Part shown: positions 37,822 through 47,900 of the stretch, in pieces
How the letters are laid out: each line of letters begins with the position of its first letter
Position numbering within the stretch: position 1 is the stretch's first letter
Assembly: GCF_000317675.1 (NCBI RefSeq)
Contig: NC_019776.1
Location: 3,844,001 to 3,908,000 of the forward strand
Direction: 5' to 3'
Source: Cyanobacterium aponinum PCC 10605
Lineage (GTDB): Bacteria > Cyanobacteriota > Cyanobacteriia > Cyanobacteriales > Cyanobacteriaceae
DNA length: 64,000 nucleotides
The notes under the pieces: model-generated
Told to the model about the DNA's origin: nothing
What the model saw: only the letters and a program-made list of their open reading frames with translations
The model's database searches: none
Position numbers and translations under genes: made by a program

Positions 37822-38823
37822 ATGAAAGCAATTTTAATGACTGAAGCTGGGGGGGTGGATGTTCTGCAATTAAGGGATATTCCCACTCCACAAATCAAAA
37901 GTCCTACGGAAGTTATAGTTGAGTTGAAGGCGGCGGGGGTTAATCCTATTGATACAAAAATTAGAAAGCGTGGTAGTTTTTATCCTGAATTTTCTTCTCC
38001 TGTTTTAGGTTGTGATGGTGCAGGAATAGTTGTAGAAGTGGGCGATGGGGTGACAAGGTTTAGGAAGGGTGATGAAGTGTATTTTTGTGCTGGTGGTTTA
38101 GGGAAGCCTGAAACGGGAAATTATGCCCAATATACGGTAGTTGAGGAAGATTATGTTGCAAAAAAACCTCAATCTCTTTCTTTTGCGGAAGCGGCTTGTG
38201 CTCCTTTAGTTTTAATCACGGCTTGGGAGGCTATGTGCGATCGCATCTCTTTAGGTGCTGATGATAAAATTTTAATTCATGGTGGAGCAGGGGGAGTAGG
38301 TCATGTAGCGATTCAGTTGGCAAAATTGAGAGGAGCAGAAGTAGCCACAACGGTGAGTAATCCTGATAAAGAAAGATTAGTGAGAAAATTGGGGGCAGAC
38401 TATCCTATTCTTTATAAACAAAAAGATTTTATCAATGCAATCATGGATTGGACAAAAGGAAAGGGAGTAGATGCGGCTTTTGATACGGTGGGGGGGAAAA
38501 CTTTTTTTGATACTTGTCAAGCAGTGAAGGTATATGGAGATATAGTCACAATACTTGAACCAGATTGCCATAGCTCAAGTTTAAAAACAGCCCGTAATCG
38601 TAACTTAAGAATCAGTTTGGAGTTGATGCTAACTCCAGCTTTGATGAATTTACAAGAAGGGTTGAAACATCAAAGAAAAATTTTAGAACAATGTGCAGTG
38701 TGGTTTGATGAGGGGAAATTAACCATACATTTAGAACATACTTTTCCGTTGGAATCAGCGTCAGTAGCCCATCAAATGATTGAGTCTGGTTCAACCACTG
38801 GAAAAATAGCCCTGACAATTTAA
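37822..38823 (+). CDS. Quinone-reductase-like medium-chain dehydrogenase
   Basis: A 333-residue MDR-superfamily enzyme of the quinone-oxidoreductase (QOR) branch, which has no zinc and uses NADPH. The N-terminal catalytic fold has ELKAAGVNPIDTKIRKRG and VLGCDGAGIVVEVGDGV; the cofactor motif is ILIHGGAGGVGHVAIQLAK, followed by VDAAFDTVGG. The substrate is probably a small quinone or enone. The stop TAA (38821-38823) is formed by the first bases of an inverted-repeat element end, so the present C-terminus HQMIESGSTTGKIALTI may have been reset, though its length is normal for the family. Confidence 0.87.
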   Translation: MKAILMTEAGGVDVLQLRDIPTPQIKSPTEVIVELKAAGVNPIDTKIRKRGSFYPEFSSPVLGCDGAGIVVEVGDGVTRFRKGDEVYFCAGGLGKPETGNYAQYTVVEEDYVAKKPQSLSFAEAACAPLVLITAWEAMCDRISLGADDKILIHGGAGGVGHVAIQLAKLRGAEVATTVSNPDKERLVRKLGADYPILYKQKDFINAIMDWTKGKGVDAAFDTVGGKTFFDTCQAVKVYGDIVTILEPDCHSSSLKTARNRNLRISLELMLTPALMNLQEGLKHQRKILEQCAVWFDEGKLTIHLEHTFPLESASVAHQMIESGSTTGKIALTI

Positions 38824-39013
38824 CCTTGGTTCACCTTAAGAATATCAAATGAGAGGAGGTTTCAGGTATCAGGGTGTTTAGGGGATAGGGGGATGAGGGG
38901 AGAGGGAGAAACAAGTAATGAATGAGTAATGAGGTGTTCAGAGTTAGAAGTTATTAATTATTCACTATTCACTATTCACTATTTATTGCCTGTTGCCTAT
39001 CAGAGTTGCCTTA
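38821..39013 (+). repeat. Element-family left end followed by heptamers
   Basis: Begins TAACCTTGGTTC, then AAGAATATC and CAGGTATCAGG, then tandem TATTCAC units (about 38958-38983) and TTGCCTG/TTGCCTA text. The expected CTCAGGTTA right end is missing. Confidence 0.55.
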
Positions 39014-39054
39014 TAAATCAAAGGTGGTGGGGAATGCCCACCTTACCATTATTT

Positions 39055-40245
<1,191 letters not shown>

Positions 40246-40366
40246 TTAATGTACCAAATTATTGACACAAAAAAGATCATTTAATTAAGATTTTTATTAA
40301 CCTTTGCCCCTTGCCCCTTGCCCATTGCCCTTTTAACTTTGCCTTTTGCCTCTTGCCCTTTTAAGT

Positions 40367-41209
40367 TTATTGATAACTCATGGGGTCAAATAGAGATACT
40401 ATCCAACCTAATTTTATCGCTTCTGAGATGCGATCGAGGGTTTCTTCTCGACTAAAACCAAAATGGGTTTCTTCCTGAAGAATAGCAGTAACGCTTAAGT
40501 GTCCATTACAACTTCTTAACAAACGGGCTTCATCTTCGCTAATAGTTCTTATTTCCACTTGATTATCAGGTTTGCGCCAAATCAAATAAGGCTTTCTTTC
40601 TCCTGCAATGAGGTGTCTGGGTTCAATGGGGCATTTATGGGCTTTGGTGAGGGGAACTAAGCAATAACAGGAAAAGGGAATGCGAGTACCATGTTCTAAT
40701 TTGGGGCGATAACCATGAAGTTTTTTTACTCGGAGACGGTGTAATAATTCCTCTGGATTATTTTTTCTTAAAGTAGGGGCTGTTTCTGCCCTTCTTAGTC
40801 GCCATTCGGTGAGAGCAACATCAATTAATAGTCTTGACCAATCAATAGTTTGTTCTTCTATAGTAGGTATCAAAGGCTCGAAAAATTCTGGTTTAACTAC
40901 GGTGAGATAATCCATAAAACTATTGGCATAGTCTAAAACGGTGACATTATCACAATGACTATGAAGGTAAAAATCATCGACGAAGCGATCAAATAATTCT
41001 GATCCCATAATCGCTTCACAGGCAGGAAATATCTCATGAAAAGGTGCGATCGTTCTCGTTCTAGCCCTATTTAAGTATAAGTCTAAAACCTCTTCTGTGT
41101 TTCTTTGATGAGCGGGAATAATAATACTTTCTAACCAAGGAGAATTTTTGTCTGTTCTCAAACTTTTGAGAAATTGCTGTTCTAGCTTTAAAAGGGTGGG
41201 TGATTTCAT
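40367..41209 (-). CDS. HvfC/DUF2063-like protein of unknown function
   Basis: A 280-residue soluble protein. The N-terminal half (about residues 50-150) has the helical pattern of the DUF2063/HvfC family: LYLNRARTRTIAPFHEIFPACEAIMGSELFDRFVDDFYL, quoted by key parts RTIAPFHEIFPACEAIMG and FDRFVDDFY, then DYANSFMDYL and VALTEWRLRRAET. The C-terminal half is different (PYLIWRKPDNQVEIRTISEDE and LRSCNGHLSVTAILQE), similar to the peptide-recognition fold that often accompanies such genes. No partner such as HvfB is adjacent. Assignment is by pattern only. Confidence 0.55.
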   Translation of the reverse strand: MKSPTLLKLEQQFLKSLRTDKNSPWLESIIIPAHQRNTEEVLDLYLNRARTRTIAPFHEIFPACEAIMGSELFDRFVDDFYLHSHCDNVTVLDYANSFMDYLTVVKPEFFEPLIPTIEEQTIDWSRLLIDVALTEWRLRRAETAPTLRKNNPEELLHRLRVKKLHGYRPKLEHGTRIPFSCYCLVPLTKAHKCPIEPRHLIAGERKPYLIWRKPDNQVEIRTISEDEARLLRSCNGHLSVTAILQEETHFGFSREETLDRISEAIKLGWIVSLFDPMSYQ

Positions 41210-41449
41210 GAAATTTTAGGAATATTAACCAATGTAAAGAAGAATGGATATTTTATAGACCAAGTTTATCATATGGATTTGCAAGAAAATAATTAAGCAA
41301 TGATTAAAATCAGGGAAAATACGGAAAACAATACCTAGATATTTTCGGTTTTCTCTCCCTATTAAATAAGAAGGATATGACAAGATAAAAATAACAATTT
41401 AAAATTAAATAAATATCAATTGAAACAGAATTTGTTAGGAGGTAAAAGT

Positions 41450-41923
41450 ATGGCTATTGTTCGTTTTAATCCTTTGTATGAAATTAATAGCTTACATCGT
41501 CAAATGAATCGACTACTAGATGAAATAACTGCATGGGATGATACTTCTAATTCATTTCTCAAACCTGCAGTAGAATTGTTAGATAATGACAATAGTTTAA
41601 TGCTTAAAGTTTTAGTACCCGGAATTGACAAAAAAGATCTTGATGTCAGTGTTACCCGTGATAGTGTGAAGGTAAGTGGTGAATACCATCGTCAACAAGA
41701 AAATAAAGATACTGGTTACTACATTTCTGAGTTTAATTACGGTAAATTTGAACGCACAATTAATTTACCATTACCGATCAAAAATGACCAAGTAAAAGCA
41801 GAATATAATGACGGTGTCTTAACGTTAATTTTACCAAAACTTGAAGACGAGAAAAATAAGGTATTTAAAGTTAGTTTAGGAGCAGAGGAAAAACCAGCTT
41901 TAGAATCAGAAAGTAATGGCTAA
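41450..41923 (+). CDS. hspA: Small heat-shock protein Hsp20 (HspA/Hsp16.6 type)
   Basis: A 157-residue ATP-independent chaperone. The N-terminus MAIVRFNPLYEINSLHRQMNRLLDE is typical of cyanobacterial HspA, and the alpha-crystallin domain (about 46-140) contains PAVELLDNDNSLMLKVLVPGI, FERTINLPLPIK and the C-terminal motif YNDGVLTLILPK. A very good AGGAGG ribosome binding site ends eight bases before the ATG at 41450; a longer frame beginning TTG 41420 would read through this site and is rejected. A terminator follows the gene. Confidence 0.93.
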   Translation: MAIVRFNPLYEINSLHRQMNRLLDEITAWDDTSNSFLKPAVELLDNDNSLMLKVLVPGIDKKDLDVSVTRDSVKVSGEYHRQQENKDTGYYISEFNYGKFERTINLPLPIKNDQVKAEYNDGVLTLILPKLEDEKNKVFKVSLGAEEKPALESESNG

Positions 41924-41971
41924 TATTATTCTAAAAAAGGTTTAATGCTTACTAAATAAATAATTAATTTT

Positions 41972-41997
41972 CCTGTCTCAAAAAGACAGGTTTTTTT
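41972..41997 (+). terminator. Intrinsic terminator after hspA
   Basis: CCTGTCT and AGACAGG form a perfect 7-bp stem around CAAAA-type loop bases and are followed by seven T. Confidence 0.9.
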
Positions 41998-42180
41998 ATG
42001 AAAGTAATAAGTAATAAGTGAGGAGTTGGAAAGATAGGATTAAGAATTAGGAGTTAACTATTTTCATTCTTTATTCTTCCATTGCCCATTGAAAAATCAT
42101 ATCTAAAATCAGCAACGCCAAATTTAGATGCAAAATAACCATAAATAAAATGCAGAAAAAAGAATACTTTAGATCTTCCG

Positions 42181-42194
42181 TATCAGAAGATACA
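42181..42194 (+). promoter_or_regulatory. NtcA box upstream of narB
   Basis: GTATCAGAAGATAC fits GTAN8TAC exactly and is a perfect 5-bp inverted repeat. It ends 70 bp before the narB ATG, the same distance as the urtD box. A TAN3T -10 hexamer at 20-24 bp downstream is not evident, so the class of promoter is unclear. Confidence 0.65.
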
Positions 42195-42264
42195 TTTCTT
42201 AACAAAATCTGGTGACAAGATTAAACACACGAAATCCGAGGTTTTATATATTGATTAGTCCTAG

Positions 42265-44475
42265 ATGATAAGTGAAAAAGTTACCACAGTTTGCCCTTAT
42301 TGCGGTGTTGGTTGCGGTTTAGAAGTTCAGCCCCCTGCTTCTCAAGGAAAAGCGACAAATAGAGATTCGGAGGGTACTCCCATTTGGAAAGTAATGGGCG
42401 ATCGCACCCATCCTTCTAGTTTAGGAAAAGTTTGTGTGAAAGGAGCAACGGTAACCGAAGCGATCAATAAAAATCGCCTTAAATATCCTTTATATAGAGA
42501 AACACTACAGCAAGATTTTCGACAAATTGATTGGGAAGAAGCCTTTAACCTAATCGTTAAACAAATTCAGTTAGTGAGCAAAACTATCGGAGTTGATGGT
42601 ATTTGTATGTATGGCTCAGGGCAGTTTCAAACAGAAGATTATTATGTTGCTCAAAAATTATTAAAAGGTTGCTTAGGGACAAATAATTTTGATGCCAATT
42701 CCCGTTTATGTATGTCCTCGGCGGTTTCAGGTTATATGGGCAGTTTTGGGGCGGATGGTCCTCCTTGTAACTATGAGGATTTAGAATTAACAGACTGTGC
42801 TTTTTTGGTGGGAACAAATACCGCAGAATGTCATCCCATCGTTTTTAATCGTTTACGAGCATATCATAAGAAAAATCGTCATGTTAAGATGATTGTGGTT
42901 GATCCTCGTCGTACAGCCACCGCAGAAGCGGCGGATCTTCATTTAGCTATTAAACCCGGTACAGATATTGATTTATTTAATGGTATTGCTTATTTATTAT
43001 TACAGTGGGGTGCGATCGATACTTTTTTTATTGACGAATGTACAAGGGATTTCCCCGCCTATACACAGATAATTAGTCATTATCCTCCTCAAATTGTTGC
43101 CGATAAATGCGGTATTGAAGTTAAAGATTTAGAAACTGCCGCCCGTTATTGGGCAGAGTCGGAAAAGGTGTTATCTTTGTGGTCGATGGGGTTAAACCAG
43201 TCTTCTGAGGGAACGGCAAAAGTAAGAACTTTAATTAATCTTCATTTGATGACTGCTACAATCGGTAAAGCAGGATGTGGCCCTTTTTCTCTGACAGGTC
43301 AACCTAATGCCATGGGAGGAAGAGAGGCAGGAGGATTATCTCATATTCTCCCGGGTTATCGCAGTGTCAAAAATCCCCTTCATCGTCAGGAATTAGAAGA
43401 AATATGGCAATTACCATCGGGGGCTATTTCCGCCAATGTGGGTAAAACAGTATGGGAAATGATTATGGGTTTGGAAAATGGGGATGTGGGTTTATTGTGG
43501 ATTGCGGCCACTAATCCTGCGGTGAGTATGCCCGATTTAGAAAGGACAAAACAAGCTCTGTTAAAATCTCCTTTCACTATCTATCAAGATGCTTATTATC
43601 CCACAGAAACCGCCTATTATGCTCACTTAGTCTTACCTGCCACCCAATGGAGTGAAAAAGCGGGTACTATGACTAACTCAGAACGGGTTGTAACCTATAG
43701 TCCTGCTTTTAGTAGTTCTGCTCCTTCTCAGGCAAAAGCGGATTGGGAAATTTTTGCGGAGGTAGGTAAAAGATTAGGATTTGAAAAGTATTTCAGTTTT
43801 AAAGACTCTGCTCAAGTATATCAAGAATTTGTCAAAACAACGCGCGATCGCCCCTGTGACATGTCTGGTTTGAGTCATGAGTTGTTATCAAAATATGGTC
43901 CGATACAGTGGCCTTTTCCTCTCCGAAGCGATCCCGAAAATCGTTATGGTAGAAGACTTTACACCGATTTGCACTTTCACACCGAAGATGGCAGAGCAAA
44001 ATTTGCCGCTTTCCATAGCCGAGGTTTAGCCGAACCTCCTAACCCAGATTATCCCCTTGTTTTAACGGTGGGCAGACTTTATGGACATTGGCACACTATG
44101 ACTCGCACCGGTAGAATTGACAAAATAGTAAAAATGCACCCTGAGCCGTTCCTCGAAATTCATCCCAAAGATGCTCGTAAATATCAATTAGAAGATGGTG
44201 AATTAGTTAGAGTTGTATCTGTTCGAGGAGAAGCTAAATTTAAAGTGAAAATAACAAGTGCGATCGCACCTTCCACCGTTTTTGCACCCATGCACTGGGG
44301 TTTTCTCTGGGCAGAAAATGCCGAAGCCAATAGCCTAACCCATCCCCATTCTTGTCCTATTTCCAAACAGCCAGAATTAAAAGCTTGTGCCGTCAATTTA
44401 ATTAAAGTTAATCAAATTCCTACAGAAATCAAGCAAGAGACAAAAGGCAAGGGAGAATTGACAATTATTAATTAA
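42265..44475 (+). CDS. narB: Ferredoxin-dependent assimilatory nitrate reductase
   Basis: NarB reduces nitrate to nitrite with electrons from ferredoxin, using one [4Fe-4S] cluster and a molybdenum bis-MGD cofactor in the cytoplasm. The cluster ligands are CPYCGVGC (Cys10, 13, 17) and GKVCVKG (Cys57). The Mo-ligand region is [24 protein letters not shown] near residue 150, and the cofactor-binding signature around [24 protein letters not shown] and the C-terminal MoCo domain ([15 protein letters not shown]) are complete. At 736 residues it has normal length. An NtcA box lies upstream. The stop codon TAA is the first triplet of an inverted-repeat element (44473). nirA and nitrate transport genes are not adjacent. 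Confidence 0.95.
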   Translation: MISEKVTTVCPYCGVGCGLEVQPPASQGKATNRDSEGTPIWKVMGDRTHPSSLGKVCVKGATVTEAINKNRLKYPLYRETLQQDFRQIDWEEAFNLIVKQIQLVSKTIGVDGICMYGSGQFQTEDYYVAQKLLKGCLGTNNFDANSRLCMSSAVSGYMGSFGADGPPCNYEDLELTDCAFLVGTNTAECHPIVFNRLRAYHKKNRHVKMIVVDPRRTATAEAADLHLAIKPGTDIDLFNGIAYLLLQWGAIDTFFIDECTRDFPAYTQIISHYPPQIVADKCGIEVKDLETAARYWAESEKVLSLWSMGLNQSSEGTAKVRTLINLHLMTATIGKAGCGPFSLTGQPNAMGGREAGGLSHILPGYRSVKNPLHRQELEEIWQLPSGAISANVGKTVWEMIMGLENGDVGLLWIAATNPAVSMPDLERTKQALLKSPFTIYQDAYYPTETAYYAHLVLPATQWSEKAGTMTNSERVVTYSPAFSSSAPSQAKADWEIFAEVGKRLGFEKYFSFKDSAQVYQEFVKTTRDRPCDMSGLSHELLSKYGPIQWPFPLRSDPENRYGRRLYTDLHFHTEDGRAKFAAFHSRGLAEPPNPDYPLVLTVGRLYGHWHTMTRTGRIDKIVKMHPEPFLEIHPKDARKYQLEDGELVRVVSVRGEAKFKVKITSAIAPSTVFAPMHWGFLWAENAEANSLTHPHSCPISKQPELKACAVNLIKVNQIPTEIKQETKGKGELTIIN

Positions 44476-44674
44476 CTTCAGTTCGGTTTAAGAATATCCG
44501 ATAAGGTTAGGTGTCAGGTGTCAGGTTGCAGGTGGTAGGGGTTTTTAGCAAGGGGCTTAAGCCCCTTGTTTAAGTCAGTTCGGATTAAAGCAATTTTATC
44601 GTTATTTCTAAGAAGCTATAAGGTTTTCTGACTACGAGAAAATAATGCTTTCAGCTTATCCAAAACTCAAGTTA
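44473..44674 (+). repeat. Inverted-repeat element, subfamily 1, copy B
   Basis: A 202-bp copy (TAACTTCAGTTCGG ... CCAAAACTCAAGTTA) highly similar to the copies at 4025, 46488 and 58567, with the same internal 20-bp palindrome CAAGGGGCTTAAGCCCCTTG. Its first three bases form the narB stop codon. Confidence 0.85.
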
Positions 44675-44721
44675 ATTAAAAAAGGGCAAAGGTAAATAGT
44701 TGATAATTAATAACTTCTAAT

Positions 44722-44749
44722 GTACGGGCGAATGGCCATTCGCCCCTAC
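44722..44749 (+). repeat. REP-like palindrome
   Basis: Contains the perfect 20-bp palindrome GGGCGAATGGCCATTCGCCC (44726-44745), extended by imperfectly matching GTAC/CTAC arms. It lies next to ACTCCTA heptamers (44750-44770). It resembles dispersed palindromes known in several cyanobacterial genomes. Confidence 0.75.
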
Positions 44750-44812
44750 CTAACTCCTAACTCCTAACTCATTACTTGTTTCTCCCTCTCTCCCTATCCC
44801 CTTATCCCCTAA

Positions 44813-45619
44813 TCAGGACTTAATTTCCCGTACCAAAGTGATACTAACCCATCTTCCTTGATCATCATATTGTCTAATTAAACGTAATCTCATATTCGTT
44901 TCTACTAACCAACCAAATTCAAGAAAGAAACTTTGACGATTTTCAATTTTTACAGGAGTGGTAGAAGATGCACCATCGGGCAAAAGCAAAACTCGATTTT
45001 CTTTATTTCCCTGATTAAATGTAATGATGTTATCATTGATAGTGCCTTCAGAAGAATAGTTCATAAAAGGGGTTTTTAGGGTTTGTTTGAGAGTGTTTCC
45101 TTCTCGTTTTAAAGTTAATTGAGTTTGATATGGTTCACTATTACGCCAGTCTGGATATAATGTTAGCGCTTCTCCTCGCCATTCTCCTTCTAGTTGTTCA
45201 ATGGTAAGATGCTCCCTCTCTATTCCTTCTCCTCCCTCCCGAAATTCTCGAATAAGAGTAACAGAGTCGAAATTACTATCTTTATCAAACAATTGTACTA
45301 ATCTACAACGGCGATCGCACCTTACATAACCATATTCTGCCCCGAAAACGGAAAAAGGACTAAACTGTTGAGAGCCTTTGGCAAAATGACCATCTTCAAA
45401 TAAAAATATATTACGATTCAGGCTACTAAATTCATTGACTACAGGATTAGGGTTTCCATCTCTAGCCAGAGTAAATCTAATGGTTTTACCATCATCACTA
45501 CCGAGAGTTAATTTACTGGAAGTCTCTTTGAGTAATTTACCGTGAGGAGAAAACTGACTGAACGAGCCTAACCAAACTCCTGAGTTTTTTAGTAAATAAG
45601 ACCACTGTGAGGAAGACAT
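44813..45619 (-). CDS. DUF3598 family calycin-like protein
   Basis: A 268-residue protein built of two similar beta-rich halves. The first has WSYLLKNSGVWLGSFSQFSPHG and ends CRLVQLFD...SVTLIREFREG; the second has LTIEQLEGEWRGEALTLYPDW and ends MRLRLIRQYDDQGRWVSITLVREIK. This duplicated pattern and the NSGVWLGSF opening are those of the cyanobacterial DUF3598 family, thought to adopt a calycin/lipocalin-type barrel and to bind hydrophobic ligands, which is inference here. No signal peptide. It is divergent from the methyltransferase gene. Confidence 0.8.
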   Translation of the reverse strand: MSSSQWSYLLKNSGVWLGSFSQFSPHGKLLKETSSKLTLGSDDGKTIRFTLARDGNPNPVVNEFSSLNRNIFLFEDGHFAKGSQQFSPFSVFGAEYGYVRCDRRCRLVQLFDKDSNFDSVTLIREFREGGEGIEREHLTIEQLEGEWRGEALTLYPDWRNSEPYQTQLTLKREGNTLKQTLKTPFMNYSSEGTINDNIITFNQGNKENRVLLLPDGASSTTPVKIENRQSFFLEFGWLVETNMRLRLIRQYDDQGRWVSITLVREIKS

Positions 45620-45743
45620 AAGACGATATTTTAATTAAATTAACTGAGATTATTTTGTTATAAAACTACGAACATCAGGCTATAATATACTATCATAAAT
45701 ATTGCTAAAATTTCCCTTAATTGATACTAATAAAATTGTTAGA

Positions 45744-46478
45744 ATGAACCAGTCAAAAGAAATAGATAAAGAGAATTTAGTTAAAGAGGTTGCTAAAATA
45801 AAATACTGGCATCATTACATAGATTTTGGTGCAGGGGTAGAAACAAAAACAGGAAAAGAAGGACGATTTTGTAAGAAATTTCAAAACTGGATTTTAAGTG
45901 GTATTCCTCAAGATTTAACAGGAAAAACTGTTTTAGATATTGGTGCATGGGATGGTTTTTATTCTTTTTCTGCGGAAAAAAGGGGTGCAAAAAGAGTTTT
46001 AGCCACAGATTCTTTTATTTGGGAACAGAGGCAATTATATGGTTTAGATGATAATTTTTGGCGTGATTTTGGAGCGGGAAAACAGGGTTTTGAATTAGCA
46101 AGAAAAATGTTTAATTCCCAAGTAGAGGATTACAATATTGATGTTTTAGATTTTAATCCTGAAAAAATTGGTACTTTTGATGTGGTATTTTTTTTAGGGG
46201 TTTTATATCACATGAAATATCCTCTTTATGCTTTAGAAAAAGTAAGAAGTGTTACCAAAGAGTTGCTTATTTTAGAAACTCATATAAGTTTATTTTTTAG
46301 CTTATTTCCTGTACCTTTAATGCGTTTTTATCCTACTAATGAATTAAGTAAAGATGTAACAAATTGGACTGGTGCAAATATCGCTTTGGTTAAATCATGG
46401 TTGTTAACCGCAGGTTTTAGTAAAGTGGAGTTAGTCAAATGGCGAAAAGATAGAGCTATTTTTCACGCATGGGTGTAA
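45744..46478 (+). CDS. SAM-dependent methyltransferase, CmoB/DUF1698-like
   Basis: A 244-residue class I methyltransferase. Motif I is TVLDIGAWDGFYSFSAEKRGA with the acidic motif II VLATDSF; motif IV is FDVVFFLGVLYHMKYPLYALEKV, which resembles CmoB and the DUF1698 group. CmoB makes carboxymethoxyuridine in tRNA, but several related enzymes act on other substrates, so I give only the class. The ATG at 45744 is chosen over a TTG at 45702. An inverted-repeat element begins nine bases after the stop. Confidence 0.8.
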   Translation: MNQSKEIDKENLVKEVAKIKYWHHYIDFGAGVETKTGKEGRFCKKFQNWILSGIPQDLTGKTVLDIGAWDGFYSFSAEKRGAKRVLATDSFIWEQRQLYGLDDNFWRDFGAGKQGFELARKMFNSQVEDYNIDVLDFNPEKIGTFDVVFFLGVLYHMKYPLYALEKVRSVTKELLILETHISLFFSLFPVPLMRFYPTNELSKDVTNWTGANIALVKSWLLTAGFSKVELVKWRKDRAIFHAWV

Positions 46479-46487
46479 TTTATGAAT

Positions 46488-46689
46488 TAACCTCAGTTCG
46501 GTTTAAGAATATCCGATAAGGTTAGGTGTCAGGTTGCAGGTTGCAGGTGGTAGGGGTTTTTAGCAAGGGGCTTAAGCCCCTTGTTTAAGTCAGTTCGGAT
46601 TAAGGCAATTTTATCGTTATTTCTAAGAAGCTATAAGGTTTTCTGACTAGGAGAAAATAATGCTTTCAGCTTATCCAAAACTCAGGTTA
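46488..46689 (+). repeat. Inverted-repeat element, subfamily 1, copy C
   Basis: A 202-bp copy, left end TAACCTCAGTTCGG and right end CCAAAACTCAGGTTA, nearly identical to copy B about 2 kb earlier in the same orientation, including the internal palindrome. Confidence 0.87.
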
Positions 46690-47015
46690 ATTAATAAGAA
46701 ATTAATTCACTATCAAATTAAAGATATTTGTTTTGGTTTAAATTGATTTTTATTAAGATAATTAATCTCAAAAAATTGTACCTTGATTTGTAATGCGATC
46801 GCGTTTATCAGTCTATTATTAAGTACGATAAGCTAATCTGCATTTAATTTCGTCTGGTTAAGACAGACAAAGGGCAAAGTTAAAAGGGCAAACCCCCCTT
46901 TCTCCCCCCTCGAGAGGGGGGAGGGCAAAGGTAAATAGTTGATAACTAAAAATTAAGAATTAAAAACCCCTAACTCTCATTTTTCCCTAACACCTGAAAT
47001 CCTCAAAACTCAGAA
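46690..47015. other. Gene-free spacer with GC-rich hairpin
   Basis: No gene. A hairpin with arms CTCCCCCC and GGGGGGAG around TCGAGA is at about 46902-46922. The same CCCCCCTCGAGAGGGGGG text recurs near 58107 next to GGCAAAG-type repeats, so this is a dispersed repeat rather than a terminator. Confidence 0.6.
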
Positions 47016-47501
47016 TTAGTGTAAATGAGCTTCTAAAAACCAAAGACGCTTATCAATAGTACGAGATATTTCTGTGTATAAATCCGCAGTATCTGCATCG
47101 CCTAAATCATCAGTTTTAGATATAGCCTCTCGCACATGAGCCGCATAAGTAGCATAGCGATCAGCCAAAGCAGAAACATGATCTAAACCTGCGGTAATCT
47201 CTAGTGGATATTCTGGTAAAAGTGAGGTTTGAGACGCAACTCTAGCCGTGCCTAAAGCAACTCCTGCCAGTGCGGTGACTCTTTCTGCTACCATATCCAC
47301 ATATTCTTCCAATTCTCCTGCCATCTCGTCAAAAAGTTCATGAAGTTGAAAGAAGTCATTACCTTTTACATTCCAATGGGCTTGTTTAGTTTGGGTTTTT
47401 AAGTCTAGGGTTGTTGCTAATGTGAGATTGAGAATTTGTACTACTTTTTCTCTTATTTCTGCACTTAAGTCAAGACGAGTATCGTATAGTTTAGCGTTCA
47501 T
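47016..47501 (-). CDS. dps: Dps-family ferritin-like DNA protection protein
   Basis: A 161-residue mini-ferritin that stores iron and uses peroxide, protecting DNA in starvation or oxidative stress. The inter-subunit ferroxidase site is visible as TKQAHWNVKGNDFFQLHELFDEM (His and Asp ligands) followed by GELEEYVDMVAERV. The C-terminal part has ISRTIDKRLWFLEAHLH. The length is normal. The cyanobacterial paralogues vary in haem or DNA binding, which cannot be judged here. Confidence 0.92.
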   Translation of the reverse strand: MNAKLYDTRLDLSAEIREKVVQILNLTLATTLDLKTQTKQAHWNVKGNDFFQLHELFDEMAGELEEYVDMVAERVTALAGVALGTARVASQTSLLPEYPLEITAGLDHVSALADRYATYAAHVREAISKTDDLGDADTADLYTEISRTIDKRLWFLEAHLH

Positions 47502-47900
47502 AAAATATTTTTAGGTTTTTGTTGCCTTATTATGTCAAGCATTTGACATGATCTATTTTTACTATAGCAATCCTTTTTTTTATTTTGCCGAAAACTATTT
47601 TATTTTTTAACTAACGTTGCCAATTCTATCAAAAAGATAATAGTGAATAATTAAGAATTAAAAACTCCCAACTCCCATCCTTATTACTTATTACTTGTTT
47701 CCCCCTCTCCCCTCATTCCCTCATCCCCCTTTCTTTCTACCCATTACTCATTTTAAGAATTATTACTTTTTCCCCTCAGACAATAGTCCCCTAAATAGAT
47801 TGGTATATAAAGGAAACTTAACTTTGATCTATTAAACTAACTATACGCTCTGAAATTAACTATCTAAAATCACAATTAAATTAAACTTAAACTATTAATC
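47502..47900. other. Gene-free spacer before the HlyD-like gene
   Basis: No gene seen. Short repeats with period 7 of ATTACTT type occur at about 47680-47697, followed by CT-rich text (CCCCTCTCCCCTCATTCCCTC). Promoter elements are not obvious. Confidence 0.5.

Noticed and set aside
46902-46922. GC-rich hairpin as terminator of dps or the methyltransferase gene
   Set aside because: No T-run on either side, and the same sequence recurs as a dispersed repeat near 58107.
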